DNA of 38,162 nt. It comes from Desulfobulbaceae bacterium. GTDB lineage: Bacteria; Desulfobacterota; Desulfobulbia; Desulfobulbales; Desulfocapsaceae. The stretch spans positions 1 to 38,162 of the forward strand of contig JAFLKM010000015.1 in assembly GCA_019163335.1 (NCBI GenBank), written 5' to 3'. Below are positions 14,624-23,247 of the stretch, piece by piece. Below the pieces are notes generated by a model. It had not been told where the DNA came from, ran no database searches, and saw only the letters and a program-made list of their open reading frames with translations. A program made the translations under genes and the position numbers. Within the stretch, counting starts at the first letter, position 1. Each line of letters begins with the position of its first letter.

Positions 14624-15487
14624 TTAGTTCATCCTCAGTGCGCAGTAATCCCCGGCACCAGTGCGGCTACCGTCTTGGAAAACGATATAATTTACACCAC
14701 CAACGGTGATGATGTTCTCTGACAGATTGTTGAACCCTGTTACCCGGTAGAGTCCTTCTATCTGCCCGAATATTGTTTTTGCATTATTGGACACCACATA
14801 AATAGGGTCCAACAGGTAGGAACTGTCCATGGCAGTCAACATGCTATTGTTCCAGGATTCATAAAGACTGACGACATCAAGTACTGGTTTTTTATATGAT
14901 TCGGTAGATGGATATTTTTCTCCCCAGGCTCCGCCCGGAATACTCAACCTGGAAAAACTGTTTCCGGAAGTCCAGAATCCGTACAATGTGCCAGAAGTGT
15001 TTAATATTTTACTATTCCATGATCCCCCAATAAATAACGGGTAGGGGTACTGAGCATCGGTGGCGGGGACTGTTAGGAATCCCAGGTGAATCTGCTGGTA
15101 AGTTGTGCCTACATTAGCACAGAGGATGATGCGTCTGGGAGTGCAGGCTATCCAGTAAGGGATAGACGTGTTATGAAAGTAACCCACAACCGATCCGGTA
15201 TCTGCGGTCATTTCGAAGGCACTGCTCCTGGGCTGGGTTTTGATTGTGCGGCCCTCCCGCCAACCCCACATCCCGGCCATCAGCCAGTTGTATCTATTAT
15301 TGTAGGTATCTTCATAGGTTTCGATCCCCACATAAATCTCATCCAGGCCCGCCGTCCCAGATCCTTTCAGGTACACCGACTCAGCGGTCTGGGTGCCCAC
15401 CACTGCCCAGCCGTTGGCCGTGGCAAAGGTGACCATACGGGCAAGGAGGTCTTTATAGTTTGTCGCGGTGCCGCTGGTAAAGGCCAT
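14624..15487 (-). CDS. Tip-region virion protein, paralogue 1 (287 aa)
   Basis: A 287-residue protein and tandem paralogue of the gene downstream (shared F-A-T-A-N-G-W near residue 25 and similar C-terminal layout). It is rich in Tyr, Trp and Gly, with W-L-M-A-G-M-W-G-W-R-E and I-P-Y-W-I-A-C-T-P-R-R. No transmembrane segment is seen. The start ATG lies 3 bp from the tape-measure stop. It is probably a virion component. Divergence between the two copies suggests they form distinct subunits, not a recent duplication. Confidence 0.7.
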   Translation of the reverse strand: MAFTSGTATNYKDLLARMVTFATANGWAVVGTQTAESVYLKGSGTAGLDEIYVGIETYEDTYNNRYNWLMAGMWGWREGRTIKTQPRSSAFEMTADTGSVVGYFHNTSIPYWIACTPRRIILCANVGTTYQQIHLGFLTVPATDAQYPYPLFIGGSWNSKILNTSGTLYGFWTSGNSFSRLSIPGGAWGEKYPSTESYKKPVLDVVSLYESWNNSMLTAMDSSYLLDPIYVVSNNAKTIFGQIEGLYRVTGFNNLSENIITVGGVNYIVFQDGSRTGAGDYCALRMN

Positions 15488-15490
15488 GGG

Positions 15491-18061
15491 TTATGCTCCT
15501 ATAATGGTGCGGATGGTGGACCCGTTGCGGCGGATCATGTTGATCAGGGCGGTCTCGCCGTCGGCGGTGCGCATAAAATCGCCCACCATATGTTTGTCGA
15601 TAACGTTCACCACCTTGAGGCGGGTGTCCCCACCCTTAAAGGTGGTGGAGGTGTTGCTGCCGGAGGCCATACCGCCTTCGGCAAGACGGTTTCCGGAGGG
15701 GATCCTCGGCAGGGTCATCCCGGACAGGGCACGGGCCAATGATCGGGGGAAGAGCCTGCGGCGTACCGCCTCCATAAAGGGGGCTCCGTAATAATCGACG
15801 GAGGCCACCGGCTGGACAAATTCACGGGCGGTGAGCCAGGCCGGGATATTATCGGCCTTGGATGAAGGGCTCCATCCGCCCACCATGCCGCCCCCGGCAA
15901 AGGCCGGGACGGGGCCGCCGGTGGAAAAACCGAAGGCCGAACCCGCCGACTTGATGGCGTTGTAGATCAGCTGCTGGGCAATCATCTGGGCGACCATGGA
16001 GATGGTGGATCGGGCAAGATCGAGCATCGCGTCCTTGGCACTCTTGCTGCCGTCGGCCATGGAATTAAAGGCCGCTGCAAGCCCTGAGCCGATGGAGTTG
16101 GCCACCTGGCCGAACATCCCGGCGACAAACTCGGCATCGGTCTGCACCGTGGCGGCCCAGTCGGAAAAGCCGAGCTTCAAAGCCTCGGTCATATTGTCGC
16201 TGGAGAGGATCATGCGACGGTCGGCCTCTTCCTTGTCAATCACCCCCAGGGACAGGGCGGACTGGACAGCGGCCTGGTATTCCTGCACCGAGCCGGTTCC
16301 CCGCCGCCAGGTGTCCTCCACTAAAGAGAGCTGCTCAGAGGCAATGGCCCGCTGGCCGTCCAACTCCTGCCGGGCCACCTCCAGGCGCATCTCGGAGAGC
16401 TCGGACTCGGCCTTGATAATATCGGCCTGGCTGGCCTCGGTGTCGGCCTTGATCGCGGCCAGCTCCTGCTGTTTAAGGCTGACCCGCTCGGCCATCATCT
16501 TGCGATTGATGGCAAGTTCGGCCTCGGCACGGGCAAGGACACTGGGCAAGGTGGAGGCGTCCAGGCGTTCCATTTCGAGTGCGACAATCTTTTCCTGACT
16601 GGCGGCCCGCAGCCGTTCGGCGGCATTTTTTTTCTGTTCTTCGTATTCTTTTTTGGCGGCGGTTGCGGCCTCTTTGGCAGAAGCAGCTGCCTCTCTTTTT
16701 GCCGACGTATCTTCCTTGGCGGCGGTACCGGGCTGCTGCCCATCCCCGCTGACCCTGAACTTTGCTGTCTTGTCGGAGGTGTCTGCCTTGGCAGCGGCCC
16801 GGCCTGCGTCAAATTCGGCGCGCAATTTCTTAGCGGCGGCAATGCGGTCGTCACTGGCCTGGATATCGGTGTCCCGTTCCTCCAGGATCGCCTGAATGGA
16901 TGACTCACGGGCCTCGTTGATCACGGCAAGTTCCCGCTCCAGATGGGCACCCACGCCGGCCACGGTGTCGCTGGTAAAAATCGCGGCGACTCCTTGTTTA
17001 AAGGCCTTGGAATAGGCGGTCACCCGGTCGAATCCAGCCGCCACCGTCACGGTCATCAGACCGATAAAGGCCCGGACATTTTCCGGAAATCTGCGGAACG
17101 ACTCTATCATGCTGTCCACCGTGGCCCGGCCATCAGTATCCAGGCCGCCGGTGAAGTCGGAAAACTGTTTAGCGACAAAATCAAAGGCAACTTTGACATC
17201 ATCAGCCCAGCCGGAAAAGCGGGCGGCGATATCGCGCAGATATCCTTCCAGCTCGCCTGAAGAGATCATGGCGTTGAGTTCTTCCAGGGCACCGATTCCG
17301 ATGCGCACCCCGTCAGCAATCAGGTCGCCGATTCCGGCCTTGGAGATATTGAGAAAAACCTTGTCCCATTCGTCTTGCAGGTTGGATAAAGCCCCGTCCA
17401 AGGTCTTCATCCGGTTGGCCATGGCGTCGCCGAAATTGGTCTCGCCCAGCTTGATCAGATAATCCTCGATCTCCTGGGCGTTTTTGCCCACCGTGGTGGT
17501 GACCCCCCGGAAGGAAAAGCTGACCTTGTCTCCTTCAACCTTGGACTTGACCCCAAATTCTTTGAGGCGCTCAAACTCGCCGGTGGCGGCATCGGCCACC
17601 GCCTCAATCATCTGGTTCAGATTTTTGCCCAGGGCAGAGGAGGTGTTGCCGTAACTGGTGAGGGCACGCTCGGACGGGTCCAGGCCAAAATTCACCAGCT
17701 TGACAAAGGAGTCGGTGACCTGGGCCAGATCGTAAGGGGTTCTGGTGGCAAAGTCCTGCAGCGCGGCAAAGGATTCCTCCGCCCCTTGCGCACTGCCGGT
17801 GGCAGTCTGCAATCCAGCGCTGAGTTTATCAAACTCTCGGGAGACACTTACCAGCTTTTGAATTCCAGCCGCAGCCGAGACCATGCCCAGAAGCGGCCCA
17901 AGGAGGCCGGTGAGCGCACCAGAAAAGGTTCTGACCTGCCGCGATCCGTCGCTCATATTGGAGAACAGCCCCTTGACCGCTGATCCGGCTCGGTTGATGC
18001 CGGTGGTCAGGCCTTTATCAACCGCCGAAAGGATGATCTCTATTTTTGATTGACCGTTCAC
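15491..18061 (-). CDS. Tail tape measure protein
   Basis: An 856-residue protein with the classical layout: an N-terminal tape-measure domain (G-I-N-R-A-G-S-A-V-K-G-L-F then G-A-L-T-G-L-L-G-P-L-L-G-M and R-E-F-D-K-L-S-A-G-L), a long Ala/Glu/Lys-rich helical rod (~400-600), and Gly/Ala-rich hydrophobic stretches near residues 650-720. It sets tail length and passes into the host envelope at DNA ejection. The start is GTG 18061, which overlaps the TGA of the -1-frame chaperone extension (GTGA); this supports both calls. It is one of the two longest genes of the window, as expected for a siphophage. Confidence 0.95.
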   Translation of the reverse strand: MNGQSKIEIILSAVDKGLTTGINRAGSAVKGLFSNMSDGSRQVRTFSGALTGLLGPLLGMVSAAAGIQKLVSVSREFDKLSAGLQTATGSAQGAEESFAALQDFATRTPYDLAQVTDSFVKLVNFGLDPSERALTSYGNTSSALGKNLNQMIEAVADAATGEFERLKEFGVKSKVEGDKVSFSFRGVTTTVGKNAQEIEDYLIKLGETNFGDAMANRMKTLDGALSNLQDEWDKVFLNISKAGIGDLIADGVRIGIGALEELNAMISSGELEGYLRDIAARFSGWADDVKVAFDFVAKQFSDFTGGLDTDGRATVDSMIESFRRFPENVRAFIGLMTVTVAAGFDRVTAYSKAFKQGVAAIFTSDTVAGVGAHLERELAVINEARESSIQAILEERDTDIQASDDRIAAAKKLRAEFDAGRAAAKADTSDKTAKFRVSGDGQQPGTAAKEDTSAKREAAASAKEAATAAKKEYEEQKKNAAERLRAASQEKIVALEMERLDASTLPSVLARAEAELAINRKMMAERVSLKQQELAAIKADTEASQADIIKAESELSEMRLEVARQELDGQRAIASEQLSLVEDTWRRGTGSVQEYQAAVQSALSLGVIDKEEADRRMILSSDNMTEALKLGFSDWAATVQTDAEFVAGMFGQVANSIGSGLAAAFNSMADGSKSAKDAMLDLARSTISMVAQMIAQQLIYNAIKSAGSAFGFSTGGPVPAFAGGGMVGGWSPSSKADNIPAWLTAREFVQPVASVDYYGAPFMEAVRRRLFPRSLARALSGMTLPRIPSGNRLAEGGMASGSNTSTTFKGGDTRLKVVNVIDKHMVGDFMRTADGETALINMIRRNGSTIRTIIGA

Positions 18062-18240
18062 TTATCGCCCGTTAGCTGCTTAATGGCAGCGAGGAAGAAT
18101 CCGTACCCGTAGTCCCAGACGCCTTGGCCGTGGCCTGCGCTAATGATGGCGCAAATTGCATTATCGAGGTCGTGATTGACTCCTTCACCGCCCCGATCAT
18201 CGCCACGTCCAGCCCCACCTGCCGGATCACGCCCAAAAAA
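18058..18240 (-). CDS. Tail chaperone frameshift extension (gpT-like part of gpG-T)
   Basis: In the -1 frame relative to the chaperone gene, the sequence is open and ends G-V-W-D-Y-G-Y-G-F-F-L-A-A-I-K-Q-L, then a stop whose TGA overlaps the tape-measure GTG. Short W-D-x-G-x-x-F-F-like tails before the tape measure are typical of gpT-type extensions reached by programmed -1 frameshifting. The one canonical zero-frame heptamer I see is T-TTT-TTG at 18235-18241; a slip there would join about 79 codons of the first part to ~60 codons of the second. A non-canonical site further downstream would keep more of the first part and is equally possible. Confidence 0.65.
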   Translation of the reverse strand, partial: FFGRDPAGGAGRGDDRGGEGVNHDLDNAICAIISAGHGQGVWDYGYGFFLAAIKQLTGDK

Positions 18241-18476
18241 TCGGCGTTCACCTCCTCAAAGACGGTCCAGATCTCTTTGACTTCCGAGGGGTACAGGTCG
18301 AGCAGAAGCTCTTCGGTCAGCTCCGGGCAGGCCAGCTTCAATAGGCTCTGTACCCGCTCAACGCCGGATTGCTTGGCAGCAGATCCATTGTTGAACAGGT
18401 TCCAGATCACCCGTACCGGCAACTCCTTGACGGTAAAAGAGTTGCCGTTGATTTGAATGGTTTTAATTTTTTGCAT
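18072..18476 (-). CDS. Tail assembly chaperone (gpG-like)
   Basis: A 134-residue protein directly upstream of the tape measure. Features include F-T-V-K-E-L-P-V-R-V-I-W near the N-terminus, L-L-D-L-Y-P-S-E-V-K-E-I-W and F-E-E-V-N-A-D-F-L. It belongs in the slot of gpG-type chaperones, which coat the tape measure before tube polymerisation. The C-terminal 20 residues (T-T-G-T-D-S-S-S-L-P-L-S-S) are low-complexity and lie where the overlapping -1 frame encodes the conserved extension, so the zero-frame tail may be unconstrained. Confidence 0.8.
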   Translation of the reverse strand: MQKIKTIQINGNSFTVKELPVRVIWNLFNNGSAAKQSGVERVQSLLKLACPELTEELLLDLYPSEVKEIWTVFEEVNADFLGVIRQVGLDVAMIGAVKESITTSIMQFAPSLAQATAKASGTTGTDSSSLPLSS

Positions 18477-18530
18477 TTAGGATTCCTTGGTCAGAGAACG
18501 TTAAACAATGTCAAGCAATGTTGAACAAAA

Positions 18531-19262
18531 TTACACCACTTCAAACGGCCAGGACTTGTCCGCTGGTGTGGTCATGGTTCCGGAAAAGGTCAGCTCAGGG
18601 AAGTCCTCGCCCATAAAGTCAAACTCAGAATCGGAGCGTAGCTGGGCTCTCCAGACCGTGACCTGCACTGCGCTGCCGTCGGCAAAGTTTTTGCCGTCGA
18701 GGCGCAGCACCACGTTGACCATCGGGCGGGTTGCCCCGGTGATCTTGCTGCCGGTCTTGGCGGCCACGTTGCCGGAGATCTTGAGGACGGCCGCAAGTGG
18801 TGCGGTGATAGCTTTAATCATGCCGGTACGGAGGTTGACTTCATAGTCGGTGCCGAGCACGTAGGTTGTGACCTCCGTGGTGTTTTTGACTACGCAGGTG
18901 GCAAGGTCGGTCTGGCCGACAGACACCCACTTGCCGACAATCCCGGTGATGGTGGCGGCGTATGGGGCAAGCGCTGCGGTCTGATCCACCGCGCTGCCCA
19001 TAAAGGCGGCAGCAAGCAGGGCGGGATCGTAGCGGTTAAAGGCGAGTGAGATGGTGGAGCTGGTGATGCGGGTGTAGCTGTCTGCGGTCTGGCCAAGGGT
19101 CGCGCGGCCATTGAGTTTATTCTCCTTGGTCTCGGTTTCAACCTTGGGGGCAAATTTTTTGCAGTTTCCCACCAGGACAAAGCCGGTGGAGGCACCGAGA
19201 TCGTCGAGGAAGTCCATATAGAGATCTCCACCGGCGATCATGCCTGTTTGTACATTTAACAT
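18531..19262 (-). CDS. Tail tube protein, second paralogue (243 aa)
   Basis: A 243-residue beta-rich tube protein directly upstream of the chaperone, the usual place for the major tail protein. It is a clear paralogue of the gene at 19607-20356. Shared features: an N-terminal G-G-D-L-Y-M-D-F-L like the G-A-G-D-V-Y-I-D-R-L of the other, a V-L-G-T-D-Y-E-V motif matching V-L-N-T-D-Y-T-F, G-A-T-R-P-M-V and L-D-G-K-N, and closing F-S-G-T-M-T-T-P-A. One of the two is probably the main tube subunit; this one is likely, given its position next to chaperone and tape measure. Confidence 0.85.
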   Translation of the reverse strand: MLNVQTGMIAGGDLYMDFLDDLGASTGFVLVGNCKKFAPKVETETKENKLNGRATLGQTADSYTRITSSTISLAFNRYDPALLAAAFMGSAVDQTAALAPYAATITGIVGKWVSVGQTDLATCVVKNTTEVTTYVLGTDYEVNLRTGMIKAITAPLAAVLKISGNVAAKTGSKITGATRPMVNVVLRLDGKNFADGSAVQVTVWRAQLRSDSEFDFMGEDFPELTFSGTMTTPADKSWPFEVV

Positions 19263-19288
19263 TTAGTATGCTCCTTTTTGCAATTTGA

Positions 19289-19582
19289 TTAATACGTCCT
19301 GATGATCTGGGCGGAGAATTCTGCTATTATCCAGAGGTAATATTCCGGATGTGGTTGCAAACCTGTTTCTTTGTCCCCTAGCCATCCGGTGACTGAGTCC
19401 ATTTTCCAGCCGCTGTAACAGGTCATTTTCGATGCGAGCGGATCGAGCAGGGTCAGGAGGCGGTTGATATCCTCCAGGGCCTCTTCCCGGTCATCGTTGT
19501 GTAAGGCATAGAGCAGCTCGATTTTCTGCGACCGTTTTGGCATGAGGGCAAAGCCCTGGGCGCGGGCCAGGCAGAACGGCAT
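19289..19582 (-). CDS. Unknown tail-module protein (97 aa)
   Basis: A 97-residue protein located between the two tail tube paralogues. It contains F-A-L-M-P-K-R-S-Q-K-I-E-L-L-Y and D-D-R-E-E-A-L-E-D-I-N-R-L-L-T-L-L-D-P, a helical charged sequence, and a C-terminal part with several Trp/Tyr. The AAAGGAG after the upstream stop lies about 18 bases before ATG 19582. An ATT in frame sits at normal spacing, so translation may begin 5-6 codons earlier at a non-standard codon. No known function. Confidence 0.65.
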   Translation of the reverse strand: MPFCLARAQGFALMPKRSQKIELLYALHNDDREEALEDINRLLTLLDPLASKMTCYSGWKMDSVTGWLGDKETGLQPHPEYYLWIIAEFSAQIIRTY

Positions 19583-19606
19583 GACATCGTCGCATGGAAT
19601 CTCCTT

Positions 19607-20356
19607 TTACACCGCATCCAGCATGACCACCGTAAACGGCTCGGTCATCCCGGCAGGGGTGGCCATGGAGCCCTTCAGCTCGATCTCGGCAAAGTCGTCG
19701 GCCAGGAAATCCACGGCCGAATCGGGGCTGACGGTGGCCTCGTGGATGGTGACGTAGCACAGCGCGCCGTCCACCATATTCTTGCCGTCGAGGAGCACCG
19801 CCATCTTGACCAGGGGCTGGGTTGCGCCCTTGATCTTGTATCCGGACTCGGCCGCGTAGGTGTAGCTCACCTTGAGCGATGCCCCCTCGATAATCGCCGA
19901 CCCGGGAGTGATAGTGATCATCCCCAGGCGGGCATCAAAGGTATAGTCGGTGTTCAAGACATAGACGGGGGTGCCGCTGGTGTGCTTGACGGAAACCACG
20001 GAGATGTTGCGGTGGGCAAGGAAAACCCCTTTGTCTTTGCGGGCAAGCATCACCTCATCCACCACCGTCGATCCGGCCACCGTATGGGCCACATCGTCAC
20101 CTAACAGGGCGATGGCCAGGGCCTTACGATCCACCTGGGTGAGGGTCATGGTCATCTCTGCCGGCTTGTTGATCGCCACAGAGGCGATAACCTGACCATA
20201 CGAATCGCGGCCCTTGGAGGTCTGCTCCTTCAGCTCCACATTTGGCTTGATCTCCAACTTGCCGATACCAACCTTGACGCTTCCCTGCTTGACTCCTGCT
20301 GCGGTGAGGCGGTCGATGTAGACATCGCCTGCCCCGATAAATGATTGTGCTGGCAT
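19607..20356 (-). CDS. Tail tube protein, first paralogue (249 aa)
   Basis: A 249-residue beta-rich protein with V-Y-I-D-R-L-T-A-A-G, V-L-N-T-D-Y-T-F-D, G-A-T-Q-P-L-V, L-L-D-G-K-N-M and a C-terminal D-F-L-A-D-D-F-A-E-I-E-L-K-G-S-M. It is the same length and domain order as the second paralogue and follows the tail terminator. Two tail tube genes in one siphophage are unusual; one may form the tube and the other a distal or decorated segment. The ribosome site AAGGAG precedes ATG 20356. Confidence 0.85.
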   Translation of the reverse strand: MPAQSFIGAGDVYIDRLTAAGVKQGSVKVGIGKLEIKPNVELKEQTSKGRDSYGQVIASVAINKPAEMTMTLTQVDRKALAIALLGDDVAHTVAGSTVVDEVMLARKDKGVFLAHRNISVVSVKHTSGTPVYVLNTDYTFDARLGMITITPGSAIIEGASLKVSYTYAAESGYKIKGATQPLVKMAVLLDGKNMVDGALCYVTIHEATVSPDSAVDFLADDFAEIELKGSMATPAGMTEPFTVVMLDAV

Positions 20357-20368
20357 AATACTTGCTCC

Positions 20369-20785
20369 TTATATTTTTCTGAAAGTGCTTGGCAAAACCT
20401 CAAGGCTCATGGCAACGAGGTACACCAGGCTGCCATGATCCTTGTAGGATTCGATTTTTATCTGTGGCACATGCCACCATCTCTTTACCCCGATATATCC
20501 GTCCGGGGGCCAGGCAACAAAGGTATCGCGCACGGCATCGAGCAGGGCAAACATATTAGCCTGCATCTCGCCGGTGTCCTCTTCATGGGAGGCAGAAACC
20601 CGCACGATCCATGTCAATTCCCGTAATACTGCCGGGGTCTCCGTCTTTTCCTTATCGTCAGCAAGCCAGACCTCGGCTGCGGGTAATGCCCCGGGGCCAT
20701 CTGTCAATGCTGACCCCACAGTGGCAAACAGGCCCAATGATTCCAGACGGGCGGTAATCATTTCAAAAATGAGTTGCAGCATCAC
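20369..20785 (-). CDS. Tail terminator / tail completion protein (gpU-like position)
   Basis: A 138-residue alpha/beta protein lying between the head-tail connectors and the tail tube genes, the position of gpU-type tail terminators. Its pattern fits: an N-terminal helix M-L-Q-L-I-F-E-M-I-T-A-R-L, a middle strand L-T-W-I-V-R-V-S-A, and a helix F-A-L-L-D-A-V-R-D-T-F before the C-terminal strands. The terminator caps the growing tube and joins it to the head. It overlaps the upstream gene by 4 bases. Confidence 0.7.
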   Translation of the reverse strand: MMLQLIFEMITARLESLGLFATVGSALTDGPGALPAAEVWLADDKEKTETPAVLRELTWIVRVSASHEEDTGEMQANMFALLDAVRDTFVAWPPDGYIGVKRWWHVPQIKIESYKDHGSLVYLVAMSLEVLPSTFRKI

Positions 20786-21087
20786 CAGCCCGCCTTGCCG
20801 AGGTTGAGGATAGCAAAACCGCCGCTATCTTTATCAATGGAGTGGATACGCCAATCCTCGCCGTCGATGGTGATGACGGTTCCGTTCTGGCCACCTGACA
20901 GGCTCAAGGCGGATACCTGGGCAGACGGCACTATGGCGTAGGGCGGGGTCATGTCGATGGCATTTCCAGCCAGCGACACAATTTCCTCTTCCTCGTGAAA
21001 CGAGATGGAAAATTCCACCCCTTCCGCGACAGCGGTTTCGCCCATGGCATCAATCATGCCTGCCTGATCCTCATCGGAGAATTTCAC
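20782..21087 (-). CDS. Head-tail joining / connector protein (101 aa)
   Basis: A 101-residue, acidic, beta-rich protein in the head-completion region. The C-terminal part I-T-I-D-G-E-D-W-R-I-H-S-I-D-K-D-S-G-G-F is a pattern seen in small phage head-tail joining proteins (gpFII-like or ATP-binding-sugar-transporter-like folds). It is coupled to both neighbours by 4-base overlaps. The exact ring of the connector it forms is uncertain. Confidence 0.65.
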   Translation of the reverse strand: MKFSDEDQAGMIDAMGETAVAEGVEFSISFHEEEEIVSLAGNAIDMTPPYAIVPSAQVSALSLSGGQNGTVITIDGEDWRIHSIDKDSGGFAILNLGKAGW

Positions 21088-21293
21088 GCGTCGTCATCTC
21101 CAGTCTTATCATCGTCGTCTTCGTCCTGGTCCTCATCGTCAAGTTCCCGGATATCAATATCGTCGTCACCTGCCGGCACCGCTTTCCGCATGTGGATCAG
21201 CGTTGCGGCGGTGGTTTCATCCACCTCCACCAGCCAGCCTTCCTCCACATGTTCTCCGTTGATCAGCACGTTGCGTAATGATTTTATTTTCAC
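21084..21293 (-). CDS. Small acidic head-region protein (69 aa)
   Basis: A 69-residue protein. The first half contains L-R-N-V-L-I-N-G-E-H-V-E-E-G, a small beta motif found in phage proteins next to the capsid gene. The second half is almost wholly acidic (D-D-D-D-K-T-G-D-D-D-A). It resembles short proteins of unknown function between major capsid and connector genes. The acidic tail could bind basic regions of the capsid, but this is speculation. Confidence 0.7.
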   Translation of the reverse strand: MKIKSLRNVLINGEHVEEGWLVEVDETTAATLIHMRKAVPAGDDDIDIRELDDEDQDEDDDDKTGDDDA

Positions 21294-21357
21294 TTTTTAT
21301 TCCTTTCCTTTGTTAATCGTGCAGGCTGAGAGATGCGTCCTCAGCCTGCACGGATGG

Positions 21358-23247
21358 TTATACGGTCAGGGCGTCGAGCATCGCGGAAAAGCTCTCTGCG
21401 TGGCGGACGGCAACATCAACATCCTGCAGCACCCGCACTCGCACCGTTCCGGCCGCGCCGCCGGTGTATGGGTCCACCAGCACGTCAAGGCCGCCCCATT
21501 GGCCGATGAGCAGATCCGCCCAGTTGCCGAAGAAGACGGCAGAACAGACGCCGCTGGATGTGCCTTTGGTCAACGCACTTGATACCTGGTTGGAGACGCC
21601 GCAGCGAGCCCCGGCCATGGCTGTGAATCCGTTGGCGTCGGGAAACTGGTTGACCACAAAGTCGTTTCCATAGGTGGGGACCTTCTGGGTGGCCATCATC
21701 TTGCCGATCACCTTATTGTTGGTTAAAAATCCCAACGATCCGGAATCGGCGTTGTCCACGGCAACCTCTGTCCACAGCCCGATCATATTGGCCCAGGTGG
21801 GGGCAAGGCCGTTAGTGCCGCCTGCCACGGACCCGATACCGGCCGTTGCAGCGATGCCGCGCGGTTGATTTCCGGCAGCGGTTCCATGCAGGGCGGCCCG
21901 GTCAATTTCGAGGGCAAGGATGGTGGAGAGGTCGCGGGTGACCAGGGCTTCCACATCCAGGGAGGATTGAATCAGCAGCTTGCGGCTTAGATCGGTGAAC
22001 CCGCCCACGGTTTTTGGAGCAAGGGTCACCTGGCCAAAGGTCTGATCACTTTCAGTCACCGCGCCATTTTCAGCCACCCAGTAGGCGGTAGCTCCGCCGG
22101 ACTGCGAGGGAATGGCCACATCGCCCACCAGGCCGGTGAGGATGGTGGCTCCCATGCGTTGGACCATCATCCGGTTGCGCAGCATCTCGATAAACGATCC
22201 GCTCAGCAGGGTGGTATCGACGGTGTGTCCACCGGCGGTGGTTGTGCCTTTGAGCAGATCACGCTGTTGGACTTCCATGGGGATAAAGAATCCCTGGGGG
22301 GTCTTTTTCAGAAGATCGGCAGTGGCGCGGGATGCCTCAAACTCAAAGCCTGCCGCCTCCTGAGCCTGCCGGTTTTGCGGATTGGCCATGGCGTGGATGG
22401 CACGAACCATGGAATAGCGTTTTGTCTCCGTCCGGCTCAGGCCGATTTCGGCACTGGTGGAAACCGGGGTGATCTGGCCACGCTTCTCCATCACTTCGAG
22501 GATGGCGGCGCGAAATTCATCCACGCCCTTGCCGTTGTCGACAAAGGTGCGGGCAAGCTCAGCCATCTTGATCTTGTCGCCGATGGCCATGATATCACGG
22601 ACGCGGGTCTGTTCGCCGATGCGCGCCTCGGTGCGGATGGCGGTGAGGTCGGGGGTGGCTGCCGGCGCTGGGGTTTCAATTACTGGTGGCATAATGGTGT
22701 TCTCCTTTTCTCGGATAAGTAATTCAGTTGTATGGGTGGCGGCGGCGGCATTTCTGCCGATGCCTACGGATGTGTCCGCCGGGATTGAGACAATACTGAT
22801 CTCCAGCGGTTCCCAGTCCACAGCACGACAGGTGGGGGATGCCGATTCCGGCTCATCCACCTCCATCTTGTGGATCTGGTAGCCGACTGAGACATTGGTG
22901 CGGATGCCGTCCAACACATCCTGATACACCTCTTCGGCGCGGGCGCTTTTGCCAAAGCGAACCACGGCGCGGCCTCTTCTGTCGGCGGTGACGGTGACGC
23001 CCTCAATCACGCCAACCTGATCTTCCCGTTCATGGTCCATCAGCAGGGGGCCGCCTGCTTGAATCCGGTCCATGCGCATGGCGCCAGGGGAGTGGTCAAG
23101 GATCTCGGTTCCGAACCATCGTTCCACCGGTTGCTCGGAGGAGAACGACAGCTCTACACTGCGTGTTTCCTGATTAATCTGCTCCTTGTTCAGGCGCAGG
23201 ATGCGGGTCAGGGTCCCGGTTTCGATGGTTTTTATTTTTTTCTGCAT
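21358..23247 (-). CDS. Prohead protease-major capsid protein fusion (HK97 fold)
   Basis: A 629-residue fusion. Residues ~25-165 look like an HK97-type (U35) prohead protease: L-L-M-D-H-E with the candidate catalytic His, and L-E-I-S-I-V-S-I-P-A with the candidate Ser. Residues ~200-290 form a helical, charged linker comparable to a scaffold or delta domain. Residues ~320-629 carry an HK97 capsid: R-M-G-A-T-I-L-T-G, A-Y-W-V-A-E-N-G-A-V-T, R-A-A-L-H-G-T-A-A-G-N-Q-P-R-G and a C-terminal D-V-A-V-R-H. Many phages encode the two parts separately. The fusion would tie one protease to each subunit and must be self-cleaved. The stop overlaps nothing; the start overlaps the portal stop by one base. Confidence 0.9.
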   Translation of the reverse strand: MQKKIKTIETGTLTRILRLNKEQINQETRSVELSFSSEQPVERWFGTEILDHSPGAMRMDRIQAGGPLLMDHEREDQVGVIEGVTVTADRRGRAVVRFGKSARAEEVYQDVLDGIRTNVSVGYQIHKMEVDEPESASPTCRAVDWEPLEISIVSIPADTSVGIGRNAAAATHTTELLIREKENTIMPPVIETPAPAATPDLTAIRTEARIGEQTRVRDIMAIGDKIKMAELARTFVDNGKGVDEFRAAILEVMEKRGQITPVSTSAEIGLSRTETKRYSMVRAIHAMANPQNRQAQEAAGFEFEASRATADLLKKTPQGFFIPMEVQQRDLLKGTTTAGGHTVDTTLLSGSFIEMLRNRMMVQRMGATILTGLVGDVAIPSQSGGATAYWVAENGAVTESDQTFGQVTLAPKTVGGFTDLSRKLLIQSSLDVEALVTRDLSTILALEIDRAALHGTAAGNQPRGIAATAGIGSVAGGTNGLAPTWANMIGLWTEVAVDNADSGSLGFLTNNKVIGKMMATQKVPTYGNDFVVNQFPDANGFTAMAGARCGVSNQVSSALTKGTSSGVCSAVFFGNWADLLIGQWGGLDVLVDPYTGGAAGTVRVRVLQDVDVAVRHAESFSAMLDALTV

